A DNA stretch of 53,330 nt, taken from Sulfuriflexus sp. GTDB lineage: Bacteria > Pseudomonadota > Gammaproteobacteria > AKS1. Shown piece by piece: positions 28,718 through 38,004 of this stretch (the stretch's first letter is position 1; every line of letters starts with the position of its first letter). A program made the translations under genes and the position numbers. The notes under the pieces were generated by a model. That model was given only the letters and a program-made list of their open reading frames with translations, was not told the DNA's origin and made no database searches. The DNA lies in assembly GCA_023134145.1 (NCBI GenBank), contig JAGLUW010000008.1, positions 1-53,330 of the forward strand. Reading direction: 5' to 3'.

Positions 28718-29898
28718 ATAGGCATGGCTAAACGAAGTCCTGAGAATATGTGGCGTTTATCTGGATTATAGAAATTCCGGAAGCTGCTGCGACGAATACT
28801 TGCTTGAGTGTATTGGCTGCCGCCACGCAAACTATAATGATTATTATCGAACCATGGTTTTGAATAATTATCATATGGAAAAGCGCTGAATCCTGGATAG
28901 GGATGAAAATTATTTTCACACCACTCCCAAACCTGTCCGGTATTACTGAGCGAGCCAGATTGGTCAGCAACCTCCCATTCGTATTCATGAGGTAGGCGCA
29001 CGGCGTCAAATTCATTTGAATTTTTCCGCAACCAATTAATAAAGGCATTAGCCTCGAAATAGTTAACCCCCGACACGGCAGATCTAGGTTCTAATTCTTT
29101 AGCGCCATTCAATATAATTTCATAGAATTCTTTATTTGTATCGGCATGCCAATTTTCAGGATGCTGAATATTATTCGATTGAGACCATTGCCAGCCATCG
29201 TCACTCCACCAGTGTTTATTTTGATAGCCCCGATCATTCATAAAAGCGAGCCAGTCAGCATTGCTAACAGGATGCTTGGCAAGAGAAAATGATTCAATTT
29301 TAATTTGATTCGGGGGGAGTTCATTGTCAAAGGCTTGAGGATGGGAAGGGCTACCAACAGTGAAATCCCCACCAGAATATTCTGTGAATTTATAGTTAAT
29401 ATTATTGTTTTCTGAAAGAGGAATAACTTTGGTTAAGGATGGTTTAATTTGTAATTGACGTTGGGCTAATACCATCGCCATGGTTTCAATATGCTGGCTA
29501 TGGTGCTGAATCAAAAAATGTAGCATGTAATTTCGTTGATTCAATGTGTGTTGAGTAAACTTAGTAGATGCCTCGTTAAAAATTAGTTGGTTCTCATCGG
29601 TAACGTCTTTACACCATTGCAGGTGTTCATCAATTGGTGGTAGAGCAGGGCCACGCTTGGGTTTAACAATGTTTTCGGGTATGTACAGCCAGGCTAGATC
29701 TGCAGTGAGTGAATCATCACCTAAAATAACTTCGCGTAACCAATACGATTCAATAAATACACAATGGCCAACATGCCAGCCAAGCGGGCTAAGATCTGTA
29801 TGGTATTGGGTTCGGTAGTCTTTATCATCAAGCTGTACAGCGAGAGCATGTATCGCTGCATGAGTTTCAGTAAGGATTTTCAGTAATGGAGCAACCAT
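28714..29898 (-). CDS. egtB: Ergothioneine biosynthesis sulfoxide synthase EgtB
   Basis: A 394-residue non-haem iron enzyme that joins trimethylhistidine (hercynine) to gamma-glutamylcysteine or cysteine using oxygen. The N-terminal DinB-like part holds the iron ligands: GWHVGH, then HxxxHxE in QHHSQHIETM. The C-terminal FGE-sulfatase-like domain has GGDFTVGS, FSLAKHPVSNADWLAFM, GQVWEWCENNFHPYPGF and LRGGSQYT. The start abuts the egtC stop (egtC is upstream on this strand), so the two are coupled. Confidence 0.94.
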   Translation of the reverse strand: MVAPLLKILTETHAAIHALAVQLDDKDYRTQYHTDLSPLGWHVGHCVFIESYWLREVILGDDSLTADLAWLYIPENIVKPKRGPALPPIDEHLQWCKDVTDENQLIFNEASTKFTQHTLNQRNYMLHFLIQHHSQHIETMAMVLAQRQLQIKPSLTKVIPLSENNNINYKFTEYSGGDFTVGSPSHPQAFDNELPPNQIKIESFSLAKHPVSNADWLAFMNDRGYQNKHWWSDDGWQWSQSNNIQHPENWHADTNKEFYEIILNGAKELEPRSAVSGVNYFEANAFINWLRKNSNEFDAVRLPHEYEWEVADQSGSLSNTGQVWEWCENNFHPYPGFSAFPYDNYSKPWFDNNHYSLRGGSQYTQASIRRSSFRNFYNPDKRHIFSGLRLAMPI

Positions 29899-30678
29899 TT
29901 AAAGGGCGAGTAATTCAGGTGGTTCATCATTTGATAAAATTAGGATATGGTGATCGGGAACAGGTTGCCATAATTCGCCATGGGTAAGGCGCTCTGATGC
30001 AATTAATTGTGCATCAGGAAATAAGTCATCATCGGTTGTGTAGTAAAGGGATGGACTATCATGGTTGCAGCCATGTCGTATGGCATAAATTAATTCACCA
30101 TCCGTAATAATGAAGTTAAGCAGTGCTTTTGTTTCACCAAGCCAGTCAGCTAATAAACTAAATAGTTCTGAACAAGCTTCTTCTATTGAAAGCTCTTGGT
30201 TGTTACCGAGCAATTCTCGTAATAGTGCAAATAGGTATTCAGAATCTGTCGTGCCTTGTATACCCGCTCGAATATCATTACTCAAATAATCCGAAATTTC
30301 ACGGCGAACTTGAGTCGTGAAATCCTCAATATATCCATTGTGCATAAATAACAACTCATTATCGTAAAATGGTTGAGTGTTTGAATGATTTACTGAGTAG
30401 CCTTCAGTGGCGCTACGGATATAAGCTAACCATAGATCTGACTCGAGGCCACGGCCTAAATTCTCAAGATTGGGATCAGACCAGATCGGCATGGTGCTAC
30501 GGTAATTAACCGGTTGATTGTTCGCGTCATACCAGCCAAATCCATAGCCATCGGCATTGACCTTGGCGTAGACGAGTTCTTGAGGCGCATAAGATTGAAC
30601 TACCAGGCTATGTGCAGGTCTAGTTAAGAACTGATCGAGACGGATTGTCGGGCCCAGATAGGCAGCCATGCGACACAT
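29899..30678 (-). CDS. egtC: Ergothioneine biosynthesis glutamine amidotransferase EgtC
   Basis: A 259-residue class II (Ntn) amidohydrolase that removes glutamate from gamma-glutamyl-hercynylcysteine sulfoxide. The catalytic Cys is residue 2 (MCRMAAYLG), exposed after Met removal. Further motifs are VNADGYGFGWYD, YIRSATEGYSVNHSNTQPF and FMHNGYIEDF. A frame open to 30756 would bury the catalytic Cys. AAGGAA lies 6 bases before the ATG at 30678, which settles the start. Presence of egtC implies the gamma-glutamylcysteine route. Confidence 0.93.
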   Translation of the reverse strand: MCRMAAYLGPTIRLDQFLTRPAHSLVVQSYAPQELVYAKVNADGYGFGWYDANNQPVNYRSTMPIWSDPNLENLGRGLESDLWLAYIRSATEGYSVNHSNTQPFYDNELLFMHNGYIEDFTTQVRREISDYLSNDIRAGIQGTTDSEYLFALLRELLGNNQELSIEEACSELFSLLADWLGETKALLNFIITDGELIYAIRHGCNHDSPSLYYTTDDDLFPDAQLIASERLTHGELWQPVPDHHILILSNDEPPELLAL

Positions 30679-30811
30679 TTTGCATTCCTTATTATTGGTC
30701 GGTTCGACAGCGTATAAAACAGATGTTAGCCTATCATATAAGTATAACCAATACATAAAGCTACATCGTAGACCCTGTCATAACAATGATTAAAATCGCA
30801 GGAGCAAAAAA

Positions 30812-31816
30812 ATGGAATCGATAGCGAAAGCAGAGCAAATGGAACCGCGCTTAAATTGTCAAAAAGTATTACCCACTCGAAGCGTGCCGTCATTATTAGA
30901 TGATGTGAAGCAAGGTTTATTGCAGGTACCTCGACGTCTCCCTGCCAAGTATTTTTACGATGAACATGGTTCTCAACTGTTCGATAAAATCTGTGACACT
31001 CACGAATATTACCCAACACGAACTGAAGATTCCTTATTAGAGAATGCGGCTGAAGATATTATAAAGCACTGTCAACCAGCACATCTTGTTGAACTAGGCA
31101 GTGGCACATCACGCAAAACGCGTCGTCTTTTTGATGCCTGTGAGAAACACGATCACCAAGTTAAATACTGGCCATTTGACGTTTGTGAAGAAATGGTTAA
31201 AAAGGCATCGGAAAGTCTTGTTGATGAGTATCATTGGTTGGATGTTAATGGGTTGGTCGGTGATTACAACGCAGGGCTTAAACACTTGCCAGAATTACCC
31301 GGTCGGAGTCTGTATGTTTTTTTAGGTGGCACGATTGGGAACTTTGCTCATGATGAGGGGGTGGCTTTTCTCTCTGAGTTACGCCAGTCGATGTCGGCTG
31401 ATGATATGTTGTTAATGGGCGCAGATAGAATTAAGGACGAAGGTATTTTAAATTCAGCCTATAACGATAAAGAAGGAATTACTGCTGCCTTTAATTTGAA
31501 CCTGTTAAATGTATTAAACAAAGAGGTCGAAGCTGATTTTGACTCAGAAAAATTCAAACACCATGCCTTCTTTAACCAAGATGAGTCTCAAATTGAAATG
31601 CATCTTATTGCGACCGAACAGCAGACAGTGAAGTTACAGGCACTAGAAACCGAGATTTTATTTGAGGAAGGCGATAGCATTCTGACTGAAATTAGTCGTA
31701 AATTCACACAAACTTCATTGAGCAATATGCTAAAAGAAGCGGGTTTTGCGTTGACCAAACATTTCTCTCCTGAGAATAATTATTTTTCACTCGTGCTTGC
31801 TTCACCAGAGGCATAA
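30812..31816 (+). CDS. egtD: L-histidine N-alpha-methyltransferase EgtD
   Basis: A 334-residue SAM-dependent enzyme that trimethylates histidine to hercynine, the first step of ergothioneine synthesis. Motifs are LPAKYFYDEHGSQLFDKIC, HEYYPTRTE, the SAM loop LVELGSGTSRKTR, and FLGGTIGNF. The ending TEISRKFTQTSL and FSPENNYFSLVLA is also EgtD-like. It is divergent from egtC-egtB across a 133-bp gap, which should hold both promoters. No egtA or egtE is present here. Confidence 0.95.
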   Translation: MESIAKAEQMEPRLNCQKVLPTRSVPSLLDDVKQGLLQVPRRLPAKYFYDEHGSQLFDKICDTHEYYPTRTEDSLLENAAEDIIKHCQPAHLVELGSGTSRKTRRLFDACEKHDHQVKYWPFDVCEEMVKKASESLVDEYHWLDVNGLVGDYNAGLKHLPELPGRSLYVFLGGTIGNFAHDEGVAFLSELRQSMSADDMLLMGADRIKDEGILNSAYNDKEGITAAFNLNLLNVLNKEVEADFDSEKFKHHAFFNQDESQIEMHLIATEQQTVKLQALETEILFEEGDSILTEISRKFTQTSLSNMLKEAGFALTKHFSPENNYFSLVLASPEA

Positions 31817-31824
31817 AATAAGCT

Positions 31825-32367
31825 ATGCAGATAGAACAAGGTCTCCTGGCTGAAGCTAAGCAACATCCTTCACCTAATTGTGATGATCGTCCTGATGATA
31901 TTTCACTATTGGTTGTACATGGCATCAGTTTACCGCCGGGTGAATTTGGTGGGCCGTGGATAGATGCCCTATTTACCAATACACTCGATCCTGAAGAGCA
32001 TGAATATTTCCAGACAATTCATACCCTCAAGGTGTCCAGCCATATATTGATTCGCCGTGACGGTGAATTGATACAGTACGTACCATTCAATAAACGAGCT
32101 TGGCATGCAGGTGAATCGAGCTTTCAAGATAAAGCTTGTTGTAATGATTTCTCGATTGGGATCGAGCTAGAGGGCACCGATGAAAAGCCTTATACCGATA
32201 ACCAATATCAGCAATTGGCACAACTAATAAGTGATTTACAGGCGGCATACCCTGCGATTAAGGCTGAGCATATTGTTGGACACTGCGATATCGCACCCGG
32301 CAGAAAGACTGACCCTGGTTCTGCCTTTGATTGGCCGAGATTGTATGGCTTATTGTCCAAAGACTAA
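31825..32367 (+). CDS. ampD: 1,6-anhydro-N-acetylmuramyl-L-alanine amidase AmpD
   Basis: A 180-residue cytoplasmic zinc amidase for peptidoglycan recycling. The zinc ligands are visible in LVVHGIS (His34) and in GHCDIAPGRKTDPG (His and Asp). The family signature LPPGEFGGPWIDALFTN and SSHILIRRDGEL are present. It starts 8 bases after egtD and precedes ampE, its usual partner. No ampC or ampR is visible. Confidence 0.96.
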   Translation: MQIEQGLLAEAKQHPSPNCDDRPDDISLLVVHGISLPPGEFGGPWIDALFTNTLDPEEHEYFQTIHTLKVSSHILIRRDGELIQYVPFNKRAWHAGESSFQDKACCNDFSIGIELEGTDEKPYTDNQYQQLAQLISDLQAAYPAIKAEHIVGHCDIAPGRKTDPGSAFDWPRLYGLLSKD

Positions 32368-32432
32368 GCAAATTGGCATCCGAGCCCATTTGTAGCGATA
32401 ATACGCTGATGTACAGAAGCTGAGTTGTTGTT

Positions 32433-33326
32433 ATGAGTTTGATTGCGATATTAATTAGTCTAATTTTGGAGCGTTCGTTCCAATCATTTCAAGAATATAG
32501 GCAGTTTGCTTGGTTTGATAAGCTGACAGATCGTGCTAAGAAATGGTGTGATGAACGGAATTGGCAGGGGCCTACCGTCATATTACTGATCATGGTCGGT
32601 CCTTTGTTGGCTGTTATTCTCATAAATAGTCTACTCGATGGCGTCGCATTAGGCTTATTTTCTCTTATTTTCAGTACCGCTGTATTGTTCCTTTGTCTTG
32701 GCCCGCTAGATCTGGATAAGCAAGTGGAGACTTTTCTAGCCGCTTGGGATACCGAAGACGAAGAAACCGCACGGGCAGCGGCCAAAGAACTCCTCGGTGA
32801 AACACCACCTGAATCGTTGAGTGAGTTACAGCAACAATTAATGGAACGCATTTTAGTTGCTGCGAGCGAACGTATTCTCTCGCCGATTATTTGGTTCACG
32901 GTTTTTGCCATGCTCGGCTCAGGTCCTTTAGGTGTGGTTTTATACCGTTTAAGTTGTCACTTACATCAACGTGTTGCAGGGCAGGCGGATGGGTTTGCTA
33001 CGGCAGTGAATCGTCTGTATGCAATTCTTGGTTGGGTTCCCGCTCACGTAGTGGCTTTGTTGTTCGCGATGGCCGGCAGTTTTGTCGATACCATTCAGTT
33101 ATGGCGTGAACGCAGTTCAACATGGCGTGATGATTGGCAACAAGCAGCTTCGATGGCTGTTGTGACAGGTGGTTTCGGGGCCTTACAAATGTCAGTTAAT
33201 TCGGCTGAGGTGACTAACGAAGAAATCCCTCAACATGTACGAGCAGCTTTGGGATTGATATTGCGAAGCATTGTAATTCTAGTTGTGCTTATCGCCGTGA
33301 TTACTTTGACGATATTTCGTAGCTAA
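32433..33326 (+). CDS. ampE: AmpE-like inner-membrane protein
   Basis: A 297-residue membrane protein related to AmpE/CobD-CbiB. It begins MSLIAILISLILERSF and has hydrophobic spans around 48-90, 155-175, 195-215 and at the end. It also has the GPLGVVLYRLSC and VPAHVVALLFAMAGSF segments seen in AmpE. Position after ampD supports the call. AmpE's biochemical role is unsettled. It converges on the next leftward gene with an 8-base gap. Confidence 0.85.
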   Translation: MSLIAILISLILERSFQSFQEYRQFAWFDKLTDRAKKWCDERNWQGPTVILLIMVGPLLAVILINSLLDGVALGLFSLIFSTAVLFLCLGPLDLDKQVETFLAAWDTEDEETARAAAKELLGETPPESLSELQQQLMERILVAASERILSPIIWFTVFAMLGSGPLGVVLYRLSCHLHQRVAGQADGFATAVNRLYAILGWVPAHVVALLFAMAGSFVDTIQLWRERSSTWRDDWQQAASMAVVTGGFGALQMSVNSAEVTNEEIPQHVRAALGLILRSIVILVVLIAVITLTIFRS

Positions 33327-33334
33327 GCTATTTA

Positions 33335-34105
33335 TTACGCCGTTTCGTCACTAATTCTTTGTAGAGTAGGGACTTCAATACCCGCTTTATTGGCCAGCTC
33401 AAGCGCACGTGCAAGACGTCCTGGTGCACTGCGACCCATGCAGCCATGTTCAGGATCACCATCAAAGGCTTCAAGCATACCTGTTATTAACTTTTCTCGA
33501 TCAACATCAGCAACATTGGTTAGCCATGCTTGAAGTTGCATCACATCATTAGCAACATCACGAGCAAGTTGTTCATGGTTCTTCCATAACTCACTGACGT
33601 TGCCGCCAGCCTGAAGTCCTGCAATATTGGTTGTTAAAATATAAACATTTTTCCGTACTAGCTCATAGCAAAGTTCAGCAGCGTTAGCTGGAATAGTTGT
33701 TGGAATATCAATCGCGCCAAGTGCAGCAGCAATAAGTTCTGCTGCCGGGCCAAACACCGGTGAAGGAATCAGCACCTTGTAGTCGATGCCTTTTTTCTTT
33801 TCAAACCAAACAGAAATAACCGTAGGGTCAGTTAAGTCATGGGCGTGCCAGTCGCGTGGCAGTAATTCATTTTGTAGCAGTCCTAAGCGATCTAACCAAA
33901 GCGTTGGAATTTGTTCTAGTGTCGGGTGAAGGTCGGCTTCACCAACAGCAACCAGGACTAAGGCTGGTTTTGGTAATTCATCGGCAACGGTAGCAATAGA
34001 CATATCACGGGTTACAGGGTAAACAGGGTGACCAAGACGAAGAAAACCACGGGCAAATACGCCAGCCATTTCACCCATACCAATAATGACGATTGGATCT
34101 TTCAT
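33335..34105 (-). CDS. NAD(P)-binding protein resembling ketopantoate reductase
   Basis: The 256-residue product starts with a Rossmann motif, IVIIGMGEMAGVFARGF, then the second strand HPVYPVTRD. The helical C-terminus (FDGDPEHGCMGRSAPGRL, then ALELANKAGIEVPTL) recalls the 2-dehydropantoate 2-reductase C-terminal domain. The frame opens at a GTG (34120), but that region supplies the GAGG ribosome-binding site for the ATG at 34105. It is last in the leftward series from the cobalamin riboswitch, 47 bases after the preceding gene, so co-transcription is plausible. Substrate unknown. Confidence 0.7.
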   Translation of the reverse strand: MKDPIVIIGMGEMAGVFARGFLRLGHPVYPVTRDMSIATVADELPKPALVLVAVGEADLHPTLEQIPTLWLDRLGLLQNELLPRDWHAHDLTDPTVISVWFEKKKGIDYKVLIPSPVFGPAAELIAAALGAIDIPTTIPANAAELCYELVRKNVYILTTNIAGLQAGGNVSELWKNHEQLARDVANDVMQLQAWLTNVADVDREKLITGMLEAFDGDPEHGCMGRSAPGRLARALELANKAGIEVPTLQRISDETA

Positions 34106-34152
34106 ATCTGCGAGCCTCACTTGAAAATCGCTAGCAAGTATAACTAATTATT

Positions 34153-34833
34153 TTAGGAATTAGATAGCGGGGTGGGAATTAAATCAGCAAATATGAAGTT
34201 ATCTCGTTCGACGATATCTCCACCATTTAAAACAATAGGATGGTTGAACATAGGACCGTTATGAACACAGCTATGAAACTCACCATTTTCACCACAAGGG
34301 TCAACATGCTCAGGGAGATCATTTATAAAGTCGTGATCAAATCGGCGTCCGGCGAAATCAGAAGATAGTTTTCGTGGGTCGATACAGGTAATTGTTGCTT
34401 CTAAACCACCATCAATCATTTCTTCAGCAAGCTGTCGGGTTGGTTGCTGCCATAAAGGAAATAAAGGGATAATGCCTGTGCCAGCAAGTTGTTTTTCACG
34501 ATATTGACGAATATCCTCTAGATATAGATCACCAAAGGCCATGATGTCTACATTATTGGCATGCATGATGTGTAAGAAATTTTTCATCACCGTTTCATAT
34601 TCGTTGTTAGTGCAAGGAGAAGGGATATTTAAAGTATGCAGAGGTAGTCCGGCTACATCAGCCTGTTGCTGGAGAATTTGTTCACGTACACCGTGCATCG
34701 CGACACGCTTATACTTTTCATTAACGGTTGTGACCAGAGCGATGACTTCGTAATCAGGATCTTGTTGTAAGGTGTGTAAAGTCCAGGCACTATCTTTGCC
34801 ACTACTCCAACTTAAAAAAACAGGCTTAGTCAT
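34153..34833 (-). CDS. ATP-pyrophosphatase family protein (MJ0570 / diphthine-ammonia-ligase-like)
   Basis: The 226-residue protein begins with a PP-loop, VFLSWSSGKDSAWTLHTL. Later it has MHGVREQILQQQADVAGLPLH, the DIMAFGDLYLEDIRQYRE segment and the D-P-C-G-E-N-G-E-F-H motif. These are typical of the MJ0570 family related to diphthine-ammonia ligase (Dph6). Bacteria lack diphthamide, so the true substrate here is unknown. The ATG lies inside the end of the adenosyltransferase gene (8-base overlap), showing tight coupling. The longer open frame to 34965 is rejected because it runs through that gene. Confidence 0.85.
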   Translation of the reverse strand: MTKPVFLSWSSGKDSAWTLHTLQQDPDYEVIALVTTVNEKYKRVAMHGVREQILQQQADVAGLPLHTLNIPSPCTNNEYETVMKNFLHIMHANNVDIMAFGDLYLEDIRQYREKQLAGTGIIPLFPLWQQPTRQLAEEMIDGGLEATITCIDPRKLSSDFAGRRFDHDFINDLPEHVDPCGENGEFHSCVHNGPMFNHPIVLNGGDIVERDNFIFADLIPTPLSNS

Positions 34834-35386
34834 CTTCGCTATGTCTACCGGGTTGCCAAAGCACCTCTCTGCCATTTTCATGACGCGCCAATACGCGGGC
34901 GATGACAAATAATAAGTCAGAAAGTCGGTTGAGGTAAGAAATAACATACGGTGAAAGTGCTTCATCGCGATTCAATGTAATTGCACGACGTTCAGCGCGG
35001 CGACAAATAGCACGGGCTAAATGACAGGCCGATGTCGCTTTGCCTCCAGCAGGAAGAATAAATTCTTTGAGCATGGGAAGGTCAGTATTGAAATCGTCAA
35101 GCGTTTCTTCAAGGCGTGTTACATATTCGATACTGAGTTTATTGTAATTAGGAACACAGAGCTCACTACCCAGATCAAAAAGATCGTGTTGAATACCTTG
35201 TAGGCAAGTATCAACTTCATCGGGTAAAGAATGGGCGAGGATCATACCAATTGTGCAATTGAGTTCATCGGCACTACCAATCGCCTCGATGCGTAAACTA
35301 TCTTTTGCTACACGAGAACCATCACCAAGCCCAGTGTCACCTTTATCGCCGGTGCGAGTATAAATCTTTGATAAACGATGTCCCAT
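34826..35386 (-). CDS. PduO-type cob(I)alamin adenosyltransferase
   Basis: A 186-residue trimeric enzyme that adenosylates cob(I)alamin to coenzyme B12. Motifs are KIYTRTGDKGDTGLGDG at the N-terminus, IGSADELNCTIG, FILPAGGK, RRAERRAI and the C-terminal NRLSDLLFVIAR. It lies downstream of btuB and tonB behind a cobalamin riboswitch, matching a role in converting imported corrinoid to the active form. Confidence 0.94.
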   Translation of the reverse strand: MGHRLSKIYTRTGDKGDTGLGDGSRVAKDSLRIEAIGSADELNCTIGMILAHSLPDEVDTCLQGIQHDLFDLGSELCVPNYNKLSIEYVTRLEETLDDFNTDLPMLKEFILPAGGKATSACHLARAICRRAERRAITLNRDEALSPYVISYLNRLSDLLFVIARVLARHENGREVLWQPGRHSEDD

Positions 35387-35395
35387 GCTAACTCC

Positions 35396-36079
35396 TTATA
35401 ACAAATGGTATTCGACAGGTAGTATCAAGTCCAAGCTATTGCCATCCAATAAAGCAATGGCGGCAGGCAGTATCTCAACTTTATTGATGCTTTGCATGGC
35501 AGATTTATCAAGCAAGCTATAGCCCGAGCCACGTAAGATACGAATATCACTTAGTTGTCCATTCGGCTCGACCCGTAAGCTAATATGCACCTCACCTTGC
35601 CAGCCACGTTTAATAGCAAGCCTTGGGTAGTAAAAATGTAAAGCAAAGGCACGTTCAAGGTCAGCATGTAGCAAGCTTGAAGCCTGCGCAGGCAGCGAAG
35701 CCTTTAGTGGAGTGTCATTCGGTGGAGTGACAGCTTTAATACTGGAAGTTGTTACAACTTTGTTATCGATTTTGTTTTCGATTTCAGCACTCGATTTATT
35801 TTTAACAACTTCCTTATTACTAATGTCTTTTGATGATTTAAATTGAGTCGGTTTTATTTTAGCAATGACAGTGGGTTTTATTGATTCTTTTTCTATTAAT
35901 GGTTTGTCTTGCTTTGTTGTTTGTGATCTTGGGGTTGGTTTTAATGCAGGTGCTTGAATACTGATTCGCATTTGTGTGCCTAAGGGCACATCAATTGGAG
36001 AATTAAAATCGATCAGCCCTAGCATGGCTGCATGAAGTGCAGCCGATGCCAGGATAAGAATGCTGATCTGTTTTGTCAT
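35396..36079 (-). CDS. tonB: TonB-like energy transducer
   Basis: The 227-residue protein has an N-terminal signal anchor (about 5-24). A Lys/Pro/Ser/Thr-rich periplasm-spanning linker follows (about 40-135), then a C-terminal TonB domain (YYPRLAIKRGWQGEVHISLRVEPNGQLSDIRILRGSGYSLLD, given here only as positions about 150-190). It lies between btuB and the adenosyltransferase, so it is probably dedicated to corrinoid uptake. No exbB/exbD is adjacent. Confidence 0.92.
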   Translation of the reverse strand: MTKQISILILASAALHAAMLGLIDFNSPIDVPLGTQMRISIQAPALKPTPRSQTTKQDKPLIEKESIKPTVIAKIKPTQFKSSKDISNKEVVKNKSSAEIENKIDNKVVTTSSIKAVTPPNDTPLKASLPAQASSLLHADLERAFALHFYYPRLAIKRGWQGEVHISLRVEPNGQLSDIRILRGSGYSLLDKSAMQSINKVEILPAAIALLDGNSLDLILPVEYHLL

Positions 36080-36085
36080 AATGAG

Positions 36086-37894
36086 TTAGAAGCCCTTTGG
36101 CGAATAACGCAATTCAATTAAGGCAGTGCGACCAGGTGTGGTGTAATCGTCAACCAGGTCGTAAGCCTCATCAAATAGATTTTCAATACGCGCTTGTATA
36201 CGCCAGTCTTTGTCTAGTGCATAGCTGGCATTAAGGTTCACGGTTGTATAAGCATCGAGATCTTTACGAGAAAAAGTAAAGGCATCAAAATCTTCACGAT
36301 CACCACTAGCGAGTATGTCGGCACCAATTCGGTATGAGCCATGAGTATAGGCAACAGAAGCCGTTAGACTACGCTTGGCACGACGTAGTAATAATGTGTC
36401 GTTAGATTCATTCTTTGGATCTTGGAAAATGGCTTCGGCACGTGCTTGCCATGGGCCTTTAGCAAATTTATAACCTAACTCAAGTCCATTGATACGAGCT
36501 TCTTGTACGTTCTCAGCAGTGAAAGCGGGTGCTGGAAAAGTAATAAGGTCTTTAATTTTATTATCAAAGATACTTACTGAAGCACTGTGGTGTTGATTCA
36601 TTTTATAACGTAAACCCAATTCAATATTACGAGACGTTTCAGGATTTAAATCGATCTTGCCACCAGAGCCAAATCGGTCATTACCTGTTGGTGCGTGGAA
36701 GGCCGTACCAACACCTGCAAGCAATCTGAGTTTTTCTGTTGCTTGATATCCGTACTCAAGATTCCAAGTGGCATGGTCACCAAAATCTTCATGGTCGGTA
36801 TTACGAGCAGCAACTAGAAGTTGGTGGTTTCCATATTGGATATTGTCCTGAATAAATATGGCATTAACGTTAGTATTTTCATCATAAGTTGAAAAACCAA
36901 CAGACGTTAAGTCTTCAGATGATAATGAAATACCTGCAGTGACTAAATGATGTTGATTGAGCTCGATATCATTCTGCCAGTCTAATACGTTACGAACCGT
37001 TCTTGAGGTGTTTGAGTTTTGATTTTGATCAAGATCATCTTCGAGACGACTCAGTTTTAAAGTAGTTGACCATATATCGCTAGGATCGGCTTTAAATGTA
37101 AGTGCTGTGACACTGTTAGTGAAATCTTGATCTCGTAGTGCGAGAGAAGAATTTAGATATGAGTTATTACCACTGCTTTGCCAATGACTTAATTCAACAT
37201 CTAAACCATTATTTAGTTTCACGCCGAAATAAGTATTAATACTGGTATTACTATTCTCGTTATCTCCAGCAGTACTAGCACGACGCGCAGGGAAACCACC
37301 AGTATTGTTTACGGCAAAACCAAGGCCAGCACGAAAGACTTTACCTCCGTGTGCGACATTGGCGCTAAATTTACGAGTGCTATCTTCGCCAATAGCCATA
37401 CTTGCATTGGCATGGGTGCCTTTGGCTTTACCTCTACGGGTAATAATATTAATGACGCCACCAATCGCTTCAGAACCATACAGTGTTGAACGTGGACCTT
37501 TAACTATTTCAATACGTTCAATTATTTCCGGGTTAATATTTTGAATGGCTGCACCACCCGTTGTACCCGGGTTGAATTTAACACCGTCAATCAGAATTAA
37601 AGTGTGGTCACTTTCTGTGCCGCGGGTAAATAATGATGTTTGTGAACCTGCGCCACCTGTTCTGGCAATATCCAGACCGGCATGGAAACGAAGTAGTTCG
37701 GCTATATCGACAGCTTGGCTGCGTTCAATTTCTTCACGGTCAATAACAATAACAGGCGCTAATGCTTCATCGACTGTTTGAACAGTACGTGACGCTGTTA
37801 CGACAATAGGTTCGAGGGTTTTGTCTGCCGCTGAAACAGGGCTGACAACAGCACATACAAGGCTGGTCAATAAGGTCTTCTTAAAGGTATTCAT
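36086..37894 (-). CDS. btuB: TonB-dependent vitamin B12 receptor BtuB
   Basis: A 602-residue outer-membrane receptor. A signal peptide (MNTFKKTLLTSLVCAVVSPVSA) is followed by a TonB-box region (LEPIVVTASR). The plug domain has LLRFHAGLDIARTGGAG, TLILIDGVKFNPG and RIEIVKGPRSTLYGSEAIGGVINI. A beta-barrel follows, ending in the usual C-terminal Phe. The frame is open to 38122, but the extra 76 codons fall in the riboswitch; GGAGTTG 6 bases before the ATG at 37894 fixes the start. Substrate is inferred from the cobalamin riboswitch upstream. Confidence 0.95.
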   Translation of the reverse strand: MNTFKKTLLTSLVCAVVSPVSAADKTLEPIVVTASRTVQTVDEALAPVIVIDREEIERSQAVDIAELLRFHAGLDIARTGGAGSQTSLFTRGTESDHTLILIDGVKFNPGTTGGAAIQNINPEIIERIEIVKGPRSTLYGSEAIGGVINIITRRGKAKGTHANASMAIGEDSTRKFSANVAHGGKVFRAGLGFAVNNTGGFPARRASTAGDNENSNTSINTYFGVKLNNGLDVELSHWQSSGNNSYLNSSLALRDQDFTNSVTALTFKADPSDIWSTTLKLSRLEDDLDQNQNSNTSRTVRNVLDWQNDIELNQHHLVTAGISLSSEDLTSVGFSTYDENTNVNAIFIQDNIQYGNHQLLVAARNTDHEDFGDHATWNLEYGYQATEKLRLLAGVGTAFHAPTGNDRFGSGGKIDLNPETSRNIELGLRYKMNQHHSASVSIFDNKIKDLITFPAPAFTAENVQEARINGLELGYKFAKGPWQARAEAIFQDPKNESNDTLLLRRAKRSLTASVAYTHGSYRIGADILASGDREDFDAFTFSRKDLDAYTTVNLNASYALDKDWRIQARIENLFDEAYDLVDDYTTPGRTALIELRYSPKGF

Positions 37895-37896
37895 TA

Positions 37897-37967
37897 CAAC
37901 TCCGCATAATATAATGGGACTATGCAACCCGCATAGTCGGATTAAAAATGACAGTGCAGAGGAGTTG
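37897..37967 (-). promoter_or_regulatory. btuB leader: ribosome-binding-site sequestering structure
   Basis: The btuB ribosome-binding site GGAGTTG (37903-37897 on the minus strand) is perfectly complementary to CAACTCC at 37967-37961. The loop they would enclose contains an independent 8-bp hairpin, GACTATGC / GCATAGTC (37938-37918). No T-run follows, so control is more likely translational than by terminator. Confidence 0.6.
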
Positions 37968-38004
37968 GTTAAGACATAGAAATGCCTGCTACCGTCGCCC
38001 GCCC

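Noticed and set aside
34834..34965. 44-codon N-terminal extension of the ATP-pyrophosphatase gene
   Set aside because: It runs through the adenosyltransferase gene in another frame, and the PP-loop protein naturally starts at MTKPVF.
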